NCBI RefSeq assembly: GCF_000332215.1
Contig: NZ_ALWB01000019.1
Span: 1-38,221 of the forward strand
Source of the DNA: Pseudanabaena biceps PCC 7429
Lineage (GTDB): Bacteria; Cyanobacteriota; Cyanobacteriia; Pseudanabaenales; Pseudanabaenaceae
Direction of reading: 5' to 3'
DNA length: 38,221 bases
The first letter of the stretch is position 1. Each line of letters starts with the position of its first letter. Below the pieces are notes generated by a model. It did no database searches. It was not told the DNA's origin and saw only the letters and a program-made list of their open reading frames with translations. This document shows, piece after piece, positions 24,661-31,626 of this stretch. A program made the position numbers and the translations under genes.

Positions 24661-24932
24661 ACTGGCTTTCTCAGGCTGCGGCTGCCAAAACGGAAGACTG
24701 CTCTATGTCCAATCCGTATCACCCAAGGTTGGGCATCGGGTTTTCGTTCATAAAGCTTATCAACCGCTAAAAGCGTTGAGTTAGCCACCTCAAAATCTCC
24801 AGTCTCAATATCAATGGCAACTATTTTGCCGTGATTACCTGCTTCGATTTGCGGACGTATTTGCGTTTGATAAATTAGATCGCCACGTTGGGCAAATTCT
24901 TCTTTGCTATAGCGGGGTTGACGGACTGCCAT
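24657..24932 (-). CDS. Small conserved partner of the aspartic protease
   Basis: The 91-residue protein (MAVRQPRYSKEEFAQRGDLI...GKIVAIDIETGDFEVANSTLLAVDKLYERKPDAQPWVIRIGHRAVFRFG) is a type I recall as common in cyanobacteria next to clan AA proteases. It looks soluble, with an N-terminal helix and a beta-rich C-terminal half. Its function is unknown. Possibilities are protease inhibitor, adaptor or substrate, or the antitoxin of a small addiction module, but the sequence shows none of these directly. It overlaps the protease gene by 4 bases and is upstream of it. Confidence 0.8.
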   Translation of the reverse strand: MAVRQPRYSKEEFAQRGDLIYQTQIRPQIEAGNHGKIVAIDIETGDFEVANSTLLAVDKLYERKPDAQPWVIRIGHRAVFRFGSRSLRKPV

Positions 24933-25024
24933 GATTGTGAATTTTCCTCGATCATTGCCTTGTCCAGCATTATAGCTGACCAGAAATCGCTATGAATATA
25001 TTGCTTTTGTTAAAGCAAAAATAA

Positions 25025-25050
25025 GGTGCGTTACATTTCATTAACGCACC
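25025..25050. repeat. GGTGCGTTA inverted repeat
   Basis: GGTGCGTTA (25025-25033) and TAACGCACC (25042-25050) flank CATTTCAT. Hairpins of this GGTGCGTTA...TAACGCACC type are common spacers in cyanobacterial genomes. It lies in the leader of the putative cassette. Confidence 0.75.
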
Positions 25051-25163
25051 CTACAAGATCGGCTGCTTTTTTAATGGACTTTCTTAAGTTGTAAAGAACA
25101 ATTTCAATTGGTTTCTCAATTTTTTGGTGTAAATTTGTTTGGCATAACGGCTTATCGAGTTTG

Positions 25164-25253
25164 GCATAACGTTCGCAATCACCGGACTCAGATGCTCTAT
25201 GCTAATCATTAAGTATACTGCAATGTTCCGGTGCATTGCGGTTGTTGTAAGGC
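25164..25253 (-). mobile_element. Degenerate attC-like site
   Basis: On the minus strand: R'' region GCCTTACAAC (25253-25244; GCCTAAC if three bases were inserted), spacer, L'' ATGCACCGG, about 40-base terminal segment, L' CCGGTGAT, 7-base spacer TGCGAAC, R' GTTATGC (25170-25164). L'' again carries one extra G at the same position as in the site at 24179-24264. R' departs from GTTRRRY at one base and R'' is poor. A second GTTATGCCAAA lies 22 bases further on. It follows the minus-strand gene 25351-25701. Confidence 0.5.
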
Positions 25254-25350
25254 TGGCAAAATAGTGCAGCACACCTCAAATTTTCAATCACAACTTCGGA
25301 ATTTGAATCTTTACGCTGGCAATGAGACGAGTACAATCACCTTGCCATTC

Positions 25351-25701
25351 TTACTCATTCTGATTCCGCCTTGTCTGTCGTCGTTTCTTTCGGGCGGCAC
25401 ATTTCTCCTGAGAAGTCAGCTTCTTGTAGGGATCAAAAGGTGTCCAGATTTCCCCAGTTTCATCGTCAAGATAGATTTTGATCAACGTCGGGAAAAACTC
25501 GGTACCGTGTTGCTCTATTTCAGTTAGATCTTCAAAGAAGCTGCCAATCCAAGTCGCACGGTAGTTGTATTTCTGTTCTGATGATTCTTTTGAAATAAAC
25601 TTGAGGTCGAAATCACCACCTAAACAAGTGTCGGCATAAGGCTTTTGATGGAGTTGTTCTAGGTGTTCAATAATGAGTTGTCGGACAATCCTTTTTTCCA
25701 T
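25351..25701 (-). CDS. Hypothetical protein, 116 residues
   Basis: I do not recognise this gene. The product is charged and soluble, with an N-terminal helix (KRIVRQLIIEHLEQLHQKP), a beta-type middle containing aromatic residues (YNYRATWIGSFFEDL, FFPTLIKIYLDDETGEIWTPFDPYKK) and a basic Arg/Lys-rich tail (RKKRRQTRRNQNE) that could bind nucleic acid. It begins at ATG 25701 with no obvious ribosome site. It ends about 100 bases before the degenerate attC-like site and may be the cargo of a second cassette. The lack of overlap with any better frame supports coding. Confidence 0.55.
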   Translation of the reverse strand: MEKRIVRQLIIEHLEQLHQKPYADTCLGGDFDLKFISKESSEQKYNYRATWIGSFFEDLTEIEQHGTEFFPTLIKIYLDDETGEIWTPFDPYKKLTSQEKCAARKKRRQTRRNQNE

Positions 25702-25930
25702 AAAATCAAGCCAGCTAAAGTTTTAGCCTATCAGCAATTTCAGAAGAAATAGACAGCTTAGCGACTATGCCATCTCCAATAAATCAAGCGGTACAACTAT
25801 GTATTAGACGGAAACTTTCTATCTAATCTGAATATAGGCGATTTAGCCCGAAAGTCAAATTTCCGACTAATCACCCTATACGTCACATTATATTGTCTCA
25901 AACGAATAATTTAGTGATGAGCTTGGCGCA

Positions 25931-26722
25931 TTAAGTCCAGTCATCCACTAATTCACCATCTTGACCTGAACTAGTATCTCGTCTCAATAAATCATCAATC
26001 TCTTGCCAATCGATCAGACTTACCTCAGCATCCTGCACTAATTCCCCCTTATGCAAACAAATGAGGCGATCGCACCATGTTTGGACTAAATCAAGCTGAT
26101 GGTTAATCATCACTACAGTTACAGGCTGGGGTAGTTGCGTTAGCTCAGTTAAAGTATTTAACAACAAATGCGATAAACCCCGATCTAAGGCTGAAGTCGG
26201 TTCATCTAGTAAAAGTACCTCTGGCTCCATAATTAAAGCTCTGGCGATCGCAATCCATTGTCTTTGACCGAGAGATAGCTCTAGCTCTGAACGATTGAGT
26301 AACTTGCGATCGATTTGCAGTTTATCAATCCATTTTTGCGATCGCGCATCAATTTCACTCTGGAGCGAATTTTGGAGCTTGAGCGGATAGATGAGCGCCT
26401 CATGCACATTCATTCCCAGCAAACTCGGCTCCTGTGGAACCAGCATCACCCGTCGTCGCAGGGTTTGAATGGGAAGTTCTTGAATATTTTTGCCGTTTAA
26501 CAAAATCATCCCTACCGATGGATCGATTAAACGATTGAGTAAGCGTAAAAATGTGGTTTTCCCCGATCCCGTTGCCCCAATTAATGCGGTTTTGTTACCC
26601 TGTGCGATCGCTACGGAAATACCTGTCAAAAGTGTGCGAAATTTAGTTTGGTAACTAATTTGTTGCATAGCGATCGCCGCATTACTGGCGATCGGCATGG
26701 ATGTCAATGAAACCTTTTGCAT
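25931..26722 (-). CDS. ABC transporter ATP-binding protein
   Basis: From ATG 26722 the protein has 263 residues: Walker A GATGSGKTT, Q-loop LVPQEPSLLG, a signature that reads LSLGQRQ instead of LSGGQ, Walker B VLLLDEPTSALD and switch His in MINHQ. It resembles the YbbL/FetA-type and related import/export ATPases, but no permease gene is adjacent, so substrate and direction are unknown. An upstream in-frame ATG at 26794 would add 24 residues (MRQGLMNWRVRPNFS...) unlike a normal ABC N-terminus. It is divergent from the FecR-domain gene. Confidence 0.85.
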   Translation of the reverse strand: MQKVSLTSMPIASNAAIAMQQISYQTKFRTLLTGISVAIAQGNKTALIGATGSGKTTFLRLLNRLIDPSVGMILLNGKNIQELPIQTLRRRVMLVPQEPSLLGMNVHEALIYPLKLQNSLQSEIDARSQKWIDKLQIDRKLLNRSELELSLGQRQWIAIARALIMEPEVLLLDEPTSALDRGLSHLLLNTLTELTQLPQPVTVVMINHQLDLVQTWCDRLICLHKGELVQDAEVSLIDWQEIDDLLRRDTSSGQDGELVDDWT

Positions 26723-26819
26723 AATGTAACTGTCTTTGCGATTAGCGATCGAGAAATTGGGACGCACCCTCCAATTCATTAAACCCTGTCTCAAGCGAAA
26801 TTAGAGAGAACAATCACAT

Positions 26820-27878
26820 ATGTATATATGGAATCTTTTTCAAAAATTTTCTATGAAAATTTTTAGGCTACCTCTTCAAAAGCGACTTGCTCTTTTCTTT
26901 ACAGGTTTATGCATATTTGCTTTAGCTACTCCGCAACTTGCACCAGTATCCGCTCAAAGCGTCCAAGCAACCGTACAGGAAATCCTTGATGGCAATCAAG
27001 TGTTTATTCAAAATAGACGCGCATCGGTCAATGATATCGCCAACCAGCAGCAACAGGTACGCACGGGCGATTCTCGCACAGCACTCAAATTTAATTCTGG
27101 GGCTGTCGCGCGTCTGTCCGCTAATTCGGTACTAACCATCGGTCAATGTGCTCGCCTCCGACAGGGAACGATTTTAATTAATGGGGCGGTGAATGCTTGT
27201 TCCTCATCGATTACAACGGGAGTGCGCGGCACAACTTATTTATTGGCAGTCGATACATCTGGAAACCAGATGGTCAAAGTATTAGAGGGGGAAGTTGTCG
27301 TTAAGCGGAGTGCTAATCCTGAAGTTGAGCCAGAAACCCAACCAACCACAAAACCCACAAATACAAAACCCACAAATACAAAACCCACGATCGATTCCTC
27401 ATCAACCGAAACGGATAGCAGAACTTCGGTAACTCCTAAAGTTAAGCAGTTTTCGGCACCACCAACCACTCCCCCTAGCAATAACGGTAACAGACCAGTT
27501 CTCCCCCAAACCAATCCTCAAGACAGTCAGCCGCTCGATCCTCTAAACGGTCAGTTACTCAATGACAAACCCATACTCAAAATCGATCCGAATCTAAATT
27601 CTGGTACTCAGCTATCTGAAATTGTTTTAAAGGCTGGTGAAAAGGTCGAGGTCGATCCGATCGGAGCTTTGGGCATAATCCAAAAGTTAAGTGAAAATGA
27701 GTTTGTGCAACTGCTCCAAAGTGAGTTATTTAAAGGTTTTACCAATCAAATTCCTGGAATTAATAAAGTTCGCGATGTTTTTAATGGTTTATTCCCTGGC
27801 GCAAACTTCCCAATTTCGCTTCCCAATATCCCAACACCAAATATCCCTAACATTCCGATTCCGAGATTCCCATTTTAA
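26820..27878 (+). CDS. Secreted FecR-domain protein
   Basis: The 352-residue protein has a signal peptide (hydrophobic core LALFFTGLCIFALATPQL, cleavage probably near VSAQS at residues 43-47), a FecR-type beta domain (about 50-165: VRTGDSRTALKFNSGAVARLSANSVLTIG, RGTTYLLAV), a Thr/Pro/Asn-rich linker with NTKPT repeats (about 170-250), and a C-terminal region ending in IP/NIP repeats. Free-standing FecR domains in cyanobacteria are envelope proteins of unknown role. ATG 26820 or the in-frame ATG at 26853 could be the start; the latter gives a more typical signal peptide. Confidence 0.8.
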   Translation: MYIWNLFQKFSMKIFRLPLQKRLALFFTGLCIFALATPQLAPVSAQSVQATVQEILDGNQVFIQNRRASVNDIANQQQQVRTGDSRTALKFNSGAVARLSANSVLTIGQCARLRQGTILINGAVNACSSSITTGVRGTTYLLAVDTSGNQMVKVLEGEVVVKRSANPEVEPETQPTTKPTNTKPTNTKPTIDSSSTETDSRTSVTPKVKQFSAPPTTPPSNNGNRPVLPQTNPQDSQPLDPLNGQLLNDKPILKIDPNLNSGTQLSEIVLKAGEKVEVDPIGALGIIQKLSENEFVQLLQSELFKGFTNQIPGINKVRDVFNGLFPGANFPISLPNIPTPNIPNIPIPRFPF

Positions 27879-27898
27879 TGACATATATCTGTCGCCAA

Positions 27899-27947
27899 AC
27901 CCCAGAAGAGAAAGTTGGCGCTTCGCGCCAACTTTCTCTTCTGGGGT
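27899..27947. repeat. Family A hairpin, 23-bp stem
   Basis: Arms 27899-27921 and 27925-27947 are perfect around TTC; base ACCCC, top TTGGCGC. Flanks CTGTCGCCAAA on the left and TTGATCTTGTCCTAA on the right match those of the copies at 11766-11820 and at the window end. Confidence 0.9.
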
Positions 27948-27986
27948 CTTGATCTTGTCCTAAGTAGTTCGGCATAATTAAAAGCC

Positions 27987-28037
27987 AAAACCAGAGAGTG
28001 TACCGCCAGCTACGCGGGCGGTACACTCTCTGGTTTT
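27987..28037. repeat. Family A hairpin with 21-bp stem and 9-base loop
   Basis: Arms 27987-28007 and 28017-28037 pair perfectly (AAAACCAGAGAG at the base, GTACCGCC at the top). The loop AGCTACGCG is, except for its first base, the reverse complement of the corresponding stretch CGCGTAGCG in the copy at 11938-11972. Confidence 0.9.
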
Positions 28038-28050
28038 AACTTAGCTACTT

Positions 28051-28197
28051 AACGTGAGTTCGGGATAATTTGAAACGGGATTAGAGAAAGGGTTTGCTGC
28101 GCAAACCCTTTCTCTAATCCCAAAAGTAAAAGCCTTGCTACGCAAGGCTTTTACTTTTGGGATTTTAAAATTTGCCAGCTTAACCCGAACTGACGTT
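28051..28197. repeat. Family C two-hairpin element, copy 1
   Basis: Outer imperfect ends GTGAGTTCGGG and CCCGAACTGAC enclose two adjacent stems: 20-bp arms 28077-28096 with 28102-28121, and 23-bp arms 28116-28138 with 28142-28164. AATCCC (28116-28121) belongs to both stems, so the central strand can pair with either neighbour. A second copy is at 34145-34285. Confidence 0.9.
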
Positions 28198-28204
28198 AAA
28201 AAGC

Positions 28205-28260
28205 AAACCCCGTAAGGCTTTGAAATTTCCAAGATGGCATTGCCATTTTGGAAATCGGGA
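28205..28260. repeat. Family B fragment before nadK
   Basis: It contains the join AAACCCCGTAAGG and one hairpin, ATTTCCAAGATGGC with GCCATTTTGGAAAT (one mismatch), without the second hairpin or termini. It ends at the nadK stop codon. Confidence 0.7.
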
Positions 28261-29193
28261 TTATTGCGATCGATAGGGATTAGGATAACGAACCCTTGCC
28301 CCTGTCCATAGAAGCTTTTGGCGTAAAGCCTGATAGTAGGAATATTCTTCGCGCAAGACGACAAATTGAGCCTGATACTCCGACATCTGGATGTCAACTC
28401 TCTGTCCAGGGAAAATGGATGTGGCTATAACTCCATCAGTCCATAGTTTTAAACTAAAGTCATCGGTCGAGAGCGGCCAAATACTTACCGTTAATTTCGG
28501 TGGAATTACGATCGCTCGACTCGATAAACTTAATGGACAGATCGGTGTAATGGCGATCGCGTGCATTCCTGGATGCACAATGGGACCATTTGCCGCCACT
28601 GTATAGGAAGTCGAACCTGTGGGAGTAGCGACAATTAGTCCATCACCGTGGTATTGATCGACCACTTCGCCAGCAATTTCCAATTCTAGGGATGCTGTAA
28701 CCATGCGATCGAGAGAAGCAGGTTTCACGCACATCTCATTGAGACATAAGAACGGTCCGCAAGGTTGACCAAATTTTCCGCCTAAGCCCTCATCTACTGT
28801 AATCACCCTTGCCTGTAGCATCATCCTCCGCTCGATCGCAAAGAGATCGGACAGCAATCGCCGCCAAATTTCACTAGTATTTTCGCATTCCTCAATGGAA
28901 TGGGTGAGAAAGCCTAAATGTCCACCGACATTAATAGCCAGAATTGGGACTCCCAGACTCGCCAAATATCGTGCAGCCCCCAAAGTTGCACCATCTCCTC
29001 CTAGGACAACGGCAAGATCGATTTCTTGGTGCATGGATTCGAGGAATACAGGATAGGGATTATCACTGGCTCCTGTAGGTCCAATTAATACTTTGACTCC
29101 GAGTTCCTCTAACTCTTTACTACATCGTTCGGCCCATGCTTTGCCAATTTGACTACCTGACTTATAGGCAATAATTGCTTTACTAATCTTCAC
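28261..29193 (-). CDS. nadK: NAD kinase
   Basis: The 310-residue enzyme makes NADP+ from NAD+ and ATP in the cytosol. The diagnostic GGDG (65-68, in AVVLGGDGATLG), NVGGHLGFLT, the NE motif (LCLNEMCV) and DGLIVATPTGSTSYTVAANGPIVHP are all present, and length is typical of bacterial NadK. An aspartate/asparagine-rich C-terminal extension is absent. The ATG at 29193 fits the family start. Downstream lies a repeat cluster, and upstream a hairpin at 29236-29284 (11-bp arms) that may lie in the leader. Cyanobacteria usually have two NadK paralogues; I cannot say which this is. Confidence 0.93.
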   Translation of the reverse strand: MKISKAIIAYKSGSQIGKAWAERCSKELEELGVKVLIGPTGASDNPYPVFLESMHQEIDLAVVLGGDGATLGAARYLASLGVPILAINVGGHLGFLTHSIEECENTSEIWRRLLSDLFAIERRMMLQARVITVDEGLGGKFGQPCGPFLCLNEMCVKPASLDRMVTASLELEIAGEVVDQYHGDGLIVATPTGSTSYTVAANGPIVHPGMHAIAITPICPLSLSSRAIVIPPKLTVSIWPLSTDDFSLKLWTDGVIATSIFPGQRVDIQMSEYQAQFVVLREEYSYYQALRQKLLWTGARVRYPNPYRSQ

Positions 29194-29397
29194 GATTTGC
29201 CCTCAAATTGGTGTGAATGGTTAGCAGTGGTTCCCGTCAATAATTGGGGTTGTTGGGCTTCGCTCTGCACTAACAATTATTGACTTTATCATGACTATTT
29301 CATAGGGATGGGGTGGGATGGGTTAAAGCGAGTTGAGGCGTAACCCAAACAGATTAGTAAGTAGTCAGTCGCAATTACACAATTAAATGTAAAACCC

Positions 29398-29438
29398 AAA
29401 AAGCTGTGGCGCACGCTGCGCGTGCGCCACAGCTTTTT
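29398..29438. repeat. Family A hairpin, 19-bp stem
   Basis: Arms 29398-29416 and 29420-29438 pair perfectly around TGC. It is enclosed by AAAACCC on the left and GGATTTTAATTATGC on the right, then AGCTACTTA, the inverted form of the TAAGTAG...GCATAATTA lead seen at 27961. Confidence 0.85.
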
Positions 29439-29518
29439 AATCTGGATTTTAATTATGCACAGCTACTTATTAAAAATCCATTGCGGGCTTCGGGTTGCAG
29501 TTATCGCTGCTGTCAACT

Positions 29519-29569
29519 AAATCCAAAAGAGGGTTGCCGCGCGGAGCGCGGCAACCCTCTTTTGGATTT
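29519..29569. repeat. Family A hairpin, 24-bp stem
   Basis: Arms 29519-29542 and 29546-29569 pair perfectly around GGA, topped by CCGCGC/GCGCGG. The right flank TTTTGTCCTAACAAGACTGG and then GCGATAGCTAT is the outer terminus seen in the copy at 18228-18341. Confidence 0.9.
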
Positions 29570-29794
29570 TAATTTTGTCCTAACAAGACTGGCGATAGCT
29601 ATGTATTCTCAAAATCATAGGAATAAAAATATGATGGCAATATACGTATTAAATACATAATTTGTCTTTTTTACTGTCGTAATTGTCGTAATTGCCATGA
29701 TGTTTTCTCCTGTTATGAAAATTAATGATACAAAAAACAAATTTTTGAGATAAAATTTGATATTAGATAAAATTCTTGGTGTGAAGGGTAAGTC

Positions 29795-30844
29795 ATGAGT
29801 CAGGCAGGATTTGGCGATTCATCATCACAGGCGAGCATTAATCCATCGATTCCAGAACCGCAAACCCCGCTTCAAAGCGTATCTTCCAATGTACTGGGTG
29901 AGCCAACCACTCTGTTTAATGCTTTGCCAAGACAGGTTTTAGAGCAGGAGCTCCAGTTTTGCAACGAGCGCAGTCAGCAAGCGCAGGTTTTGCTTCGGCA
30001 GGCGCAAGAGCAGTTGCAACTGTCTCAGTTAGTGATCCAAAGGCAAGAAACCCTGACCCAAACCCTTCAGTCTCGGATTGACCAACTCGAACGCGAGCTA
30101 CAGGATGCCCACATAAATTGTGACGAGCTGCGCGATCGCCTCAAGCGCCAACAACACCATACTTCACAACTAAAAGCGGCTCTCGAACGCTGCCTCGATA
30201 CTTCGACACCTGCTCCTAACGACATGGCACTCTCTGCCCTTGAGTCTTGGTCAGTTGCTAAGCTTGCTGATGAAAAAATTTCTCCAGTTGAAGCGATCGG
30301 TGATTCGGCATTACAAAATGTCGTCAAAATCGTACCTGCGCCTCAGCCAATTGAGCTAGATGTCTCTCAAGAAATTGATTCTGTAGTCGGGACGGAAACC
30401 ATTGATCGATCTTCGTCATTATCATCCCTGCCTCCCAAGAGTCAGCCCATTTCCCCCTTGATTGTTAGACCTCACAAAGCCTCTCAGGGGTCACCTATTG
30501 CTCCGAATTTGCCTGCATTACACGCTGTTCAAGCCTCAGAGTCTAAAGAGACAAGGACGGCTAATTGGCGGGTCGAGTCTCAAACCGCTTCACAATCTGG
30601 GCTAGATCGAAATAATATTGGTGACGCATCGCTTGCTTCGTCATCTGCCTTAACTAATGCCTCGGTCGTTTCTACCGTCGCAACGCCAAGGTTTATTCAA
30701 GCTTTGTATGGCAATCCCAATAATCTTGTGAATCCAGAAATGCAGGATTCCGAACAGCTTGCGATCGCCAATTCTAGCCGTAAAGCTGTGACTTCCCTCG
30801 CGGCTGTGCAACTGCCCCAGTTCCCACCATTGCCACGCCGATGA
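29795..30844 (+). CDS. Coiled-coil protein of unknown function
   Basis: The 349-residue protein has a Pro/Ser/Gln-rich N-terminus, a clear coiled coil (about residues 48-128, QVLEQELQFCNERSQQAQVL onward) and a long low-complexity Ser/Pro/Ala region to the C-terminus, which ends PQFPPLPRR. No enzyme motif, signal peptide or membrane segment is visible. I recall similar proteins upstream of ruvA in cyanobacteria but cannot name a family. GTG/ATG choice is simple: ATG 29795 begins MSQAGFGDSSSQ. Its last codons overlap the ruvA start (ATGA at 30841-30844), so the two are translationally coupled. Confidence 0.75.
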   Translation: MSQAGFGDSSSQASINPSIPEPQTPLQSVSSNVLGEPTTLFNALPRQVLEQELQFCNERSQQAQVLLRQAQEQLQLSQLVIQRQETLTQTLQSRIDQLERELQDAHINCDELRDRLKRQQHHTSQLKAALERCLDTSTPAPNDMALSALESWSVAKLADEKISPVEAIGDSALQNVVKIVPAPQPIELDVSQEIDSVVGTETIDRSSSLSSLPPKSQPISPLIVRPHKASQGSPIAPNLPALHAVQASESKETRTANWRVESQTASQSGLDRNNIGDASLASSSALTNASVVSTVATPRFIQALYGNPNNLVNPEMQDSEQLAIANSSRKAVTSLAAVQLPQFPPLPRR

Positions 30845-31485
30845 TTGGGTTTCTCCGTGGTGCGATCGCAGCTTGTAAAGCCGCAGAGAGTTCTCGAAAA
30901 AATACGCCTTCCTATTGGCTTACCCTTGATGTCCAAGGTGTGGGCTACGATATGCAGATTACGGCTAGTGCTGCGGGTAGATTGCCCCCTGTGGGCCAAG
31001 AAGCACAGATGTTTACCCATCTAATTGTTCGTGAAGATCAAATGGTCTTGTTTGGATTTCCTACTCTCGCTGAACGCGAATTGTTTCGCCAATTAATTAG
31101 TGTTTCAGGGATTGGCACTCAAGTTGGTCTGGCTTTATTAAATAGTTTAGGAATTCAAGATCTGGTTAAGGCGATCGTTTCGGGCAATACGCGAGTTTTG
31201 AGCTTAACTCCTGGGGTGGGGACTAAAACTGCTGAGAGGCTTGCTTTGGAACTAAAAACAAAGCTTGCCGATGGGCGATTGGCTCAGGTTGGTACTACGC
31301 GATCGCTAGGTAGCATCTTAAGTGTGGCGCTACAAGAAGAATTAGAAATGACGTTACTAGCTCTCGGTTATACGCCTACGGAAATTAGCAATGCCCTCAA
31401 TGCGATCGTGGGGTTACCAGTTCTGGCAAAAACTCAGGATATTGAGGCATGGATTAAAGAGGCGATCGCTTGGTTGTCTAGGTAA
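30841..31485 (+). CDS. ruvA: Holliday junction DNA helicase subunit RuvA
   Basis: The 214-residue protein binds Holliday junctions and loads RuvB for branch migration. The N-terminal OB-fold region (MIGFLRG...VQGVGYDMQIT...LIVREDQMVLFGF) is followed by two helix-hairpin-helix motifs (SVSGIGTQVGLALLNSLG and LTPGVGTKTAERLALELK) and the C-terminal RuvB-binding domain (LALGYTPTEISNAL). The N-terminal strand is interrupted by a short insert (AACKAAESSRKNTPSYW) common in cyanobacteria. The gene overlaps the coiled-coil gene by 4 bases. ruvB and ruvC are not in the window. Confidence 0.94.
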   Translation: MIGFLRGAIAACKAAESSRKNTPSYWLTLDVQGVGYDMQITASAAGRLPPVGQEAQMFTHLIVREDQMVLFGFPTLAERELFRQLISVSGIGTQVGLALLNSLGIQDLVKAIVSGNTRVLSLTPGVGTKTAERLALELKTKLADGRLAQVGTTRSLGSILSVALQEELEMTLLALGYTPTEISNALNAIVGLPVLAKTQDIEAWIKEAIAWLSR

Positions 31486-31497
31486 AATGGGGCATTG

Positions 31498-31622
31498 CTT
31501 AACCCGAACTGACGTAATACCAAATTAAGAAATGGCAACGCCATTTCTTAATTTGAAAGCCCTTACTAGGATTAATTTTTAATTCACAAAAGTGTTGTCA
31601 CACTTTCGTGAATTGGTATTAC
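31498..31622. repeat. Family B element inserted beside a family C end
   Basis: GCTTAACCCGAACTGACGT (31498-31516) is the right end of a family C element without its body. It is followed by a complete family B element: hairpin arms AAATTAAGAAATGGC with GCCATTTCTTAATTT around AAC, the join CCTTACTAGGATTA, and AATTCACAAAAGTG with CACTTTCGTGAATT. The element ends GTAATACC and GGTATTAC are perfect inverted repeats, flanked by ACGT on both sides. Confidence 0.8.
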
Positions 31623-31626
31623 GTTG

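Larger units (their letters stand above)
24185..25169 (-). mobile_element. Putative two-gene integron cassette
   Basis: The segment between the R' cut positions of two similarly oriented attC-like sites (25164-25253 and 24179-24264) is 985 bp and contains exactly two overlapping genes in the same orientation, as a gene cassette would. No integrase or attI is in the window, so it would be a CALIN-type (attC without integrase) cluster. The first attC-like site is degenerate at R'', so this boundary is less certain. Confidence 0.5.
24933..25350. other. Spacer between cassette gene and the 116-residue gene
   Basis: This 418-base gap holds the promoter region for the cassette genes, the GGTGCGTTA hairpin, a direct repeat TTTGGCATAACG (25138-25149 and 25160-25171) and the degenerate attC-like site. 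Short frames here on both strands lack any recognisable feature and are not annotated. Confidence 0.6.
27879..28260. other. Hairpin cluster between convergent genes
   Basis: This 382-base gap between the convergent FecR and nadK genes holds no gene. It is almost filled with structured elements: family A hairpins at 27899-27947 and 27987-28037, the family C element at 28051-28197 and a family B fragment at 28205-28260. Confidence 0.8.
29194..29794. other. Divergent intergenic region with hairpins
   Basis: These 601 bases between nadK (-) and the coiled-coil gene (+) hold no credible gene. They contain an 11-bp hairpin (29236-29246 with 29274-29284) in the nadK leader, family A hairpins at 29398-29438 and 29519-29569, and an AT-rich stretch (29600-29790) that probably carries the promoter of the downstream operon. 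An 84-codon frame spanning the hairpins is an artefact. Confidence 0.7.

Noticed and set aside
25231-25527. 98-codon plus-strand frame
   Set aside because: It overlaps the better supported minus-strand 116-residue gene and the attC-like site; no domain is recognisable.
29406-29660. 84-codon frame upstream of the coiled-coil gene
   Set aside because: It runs through two family A hairpins; its sequence is dictated by the repeats.
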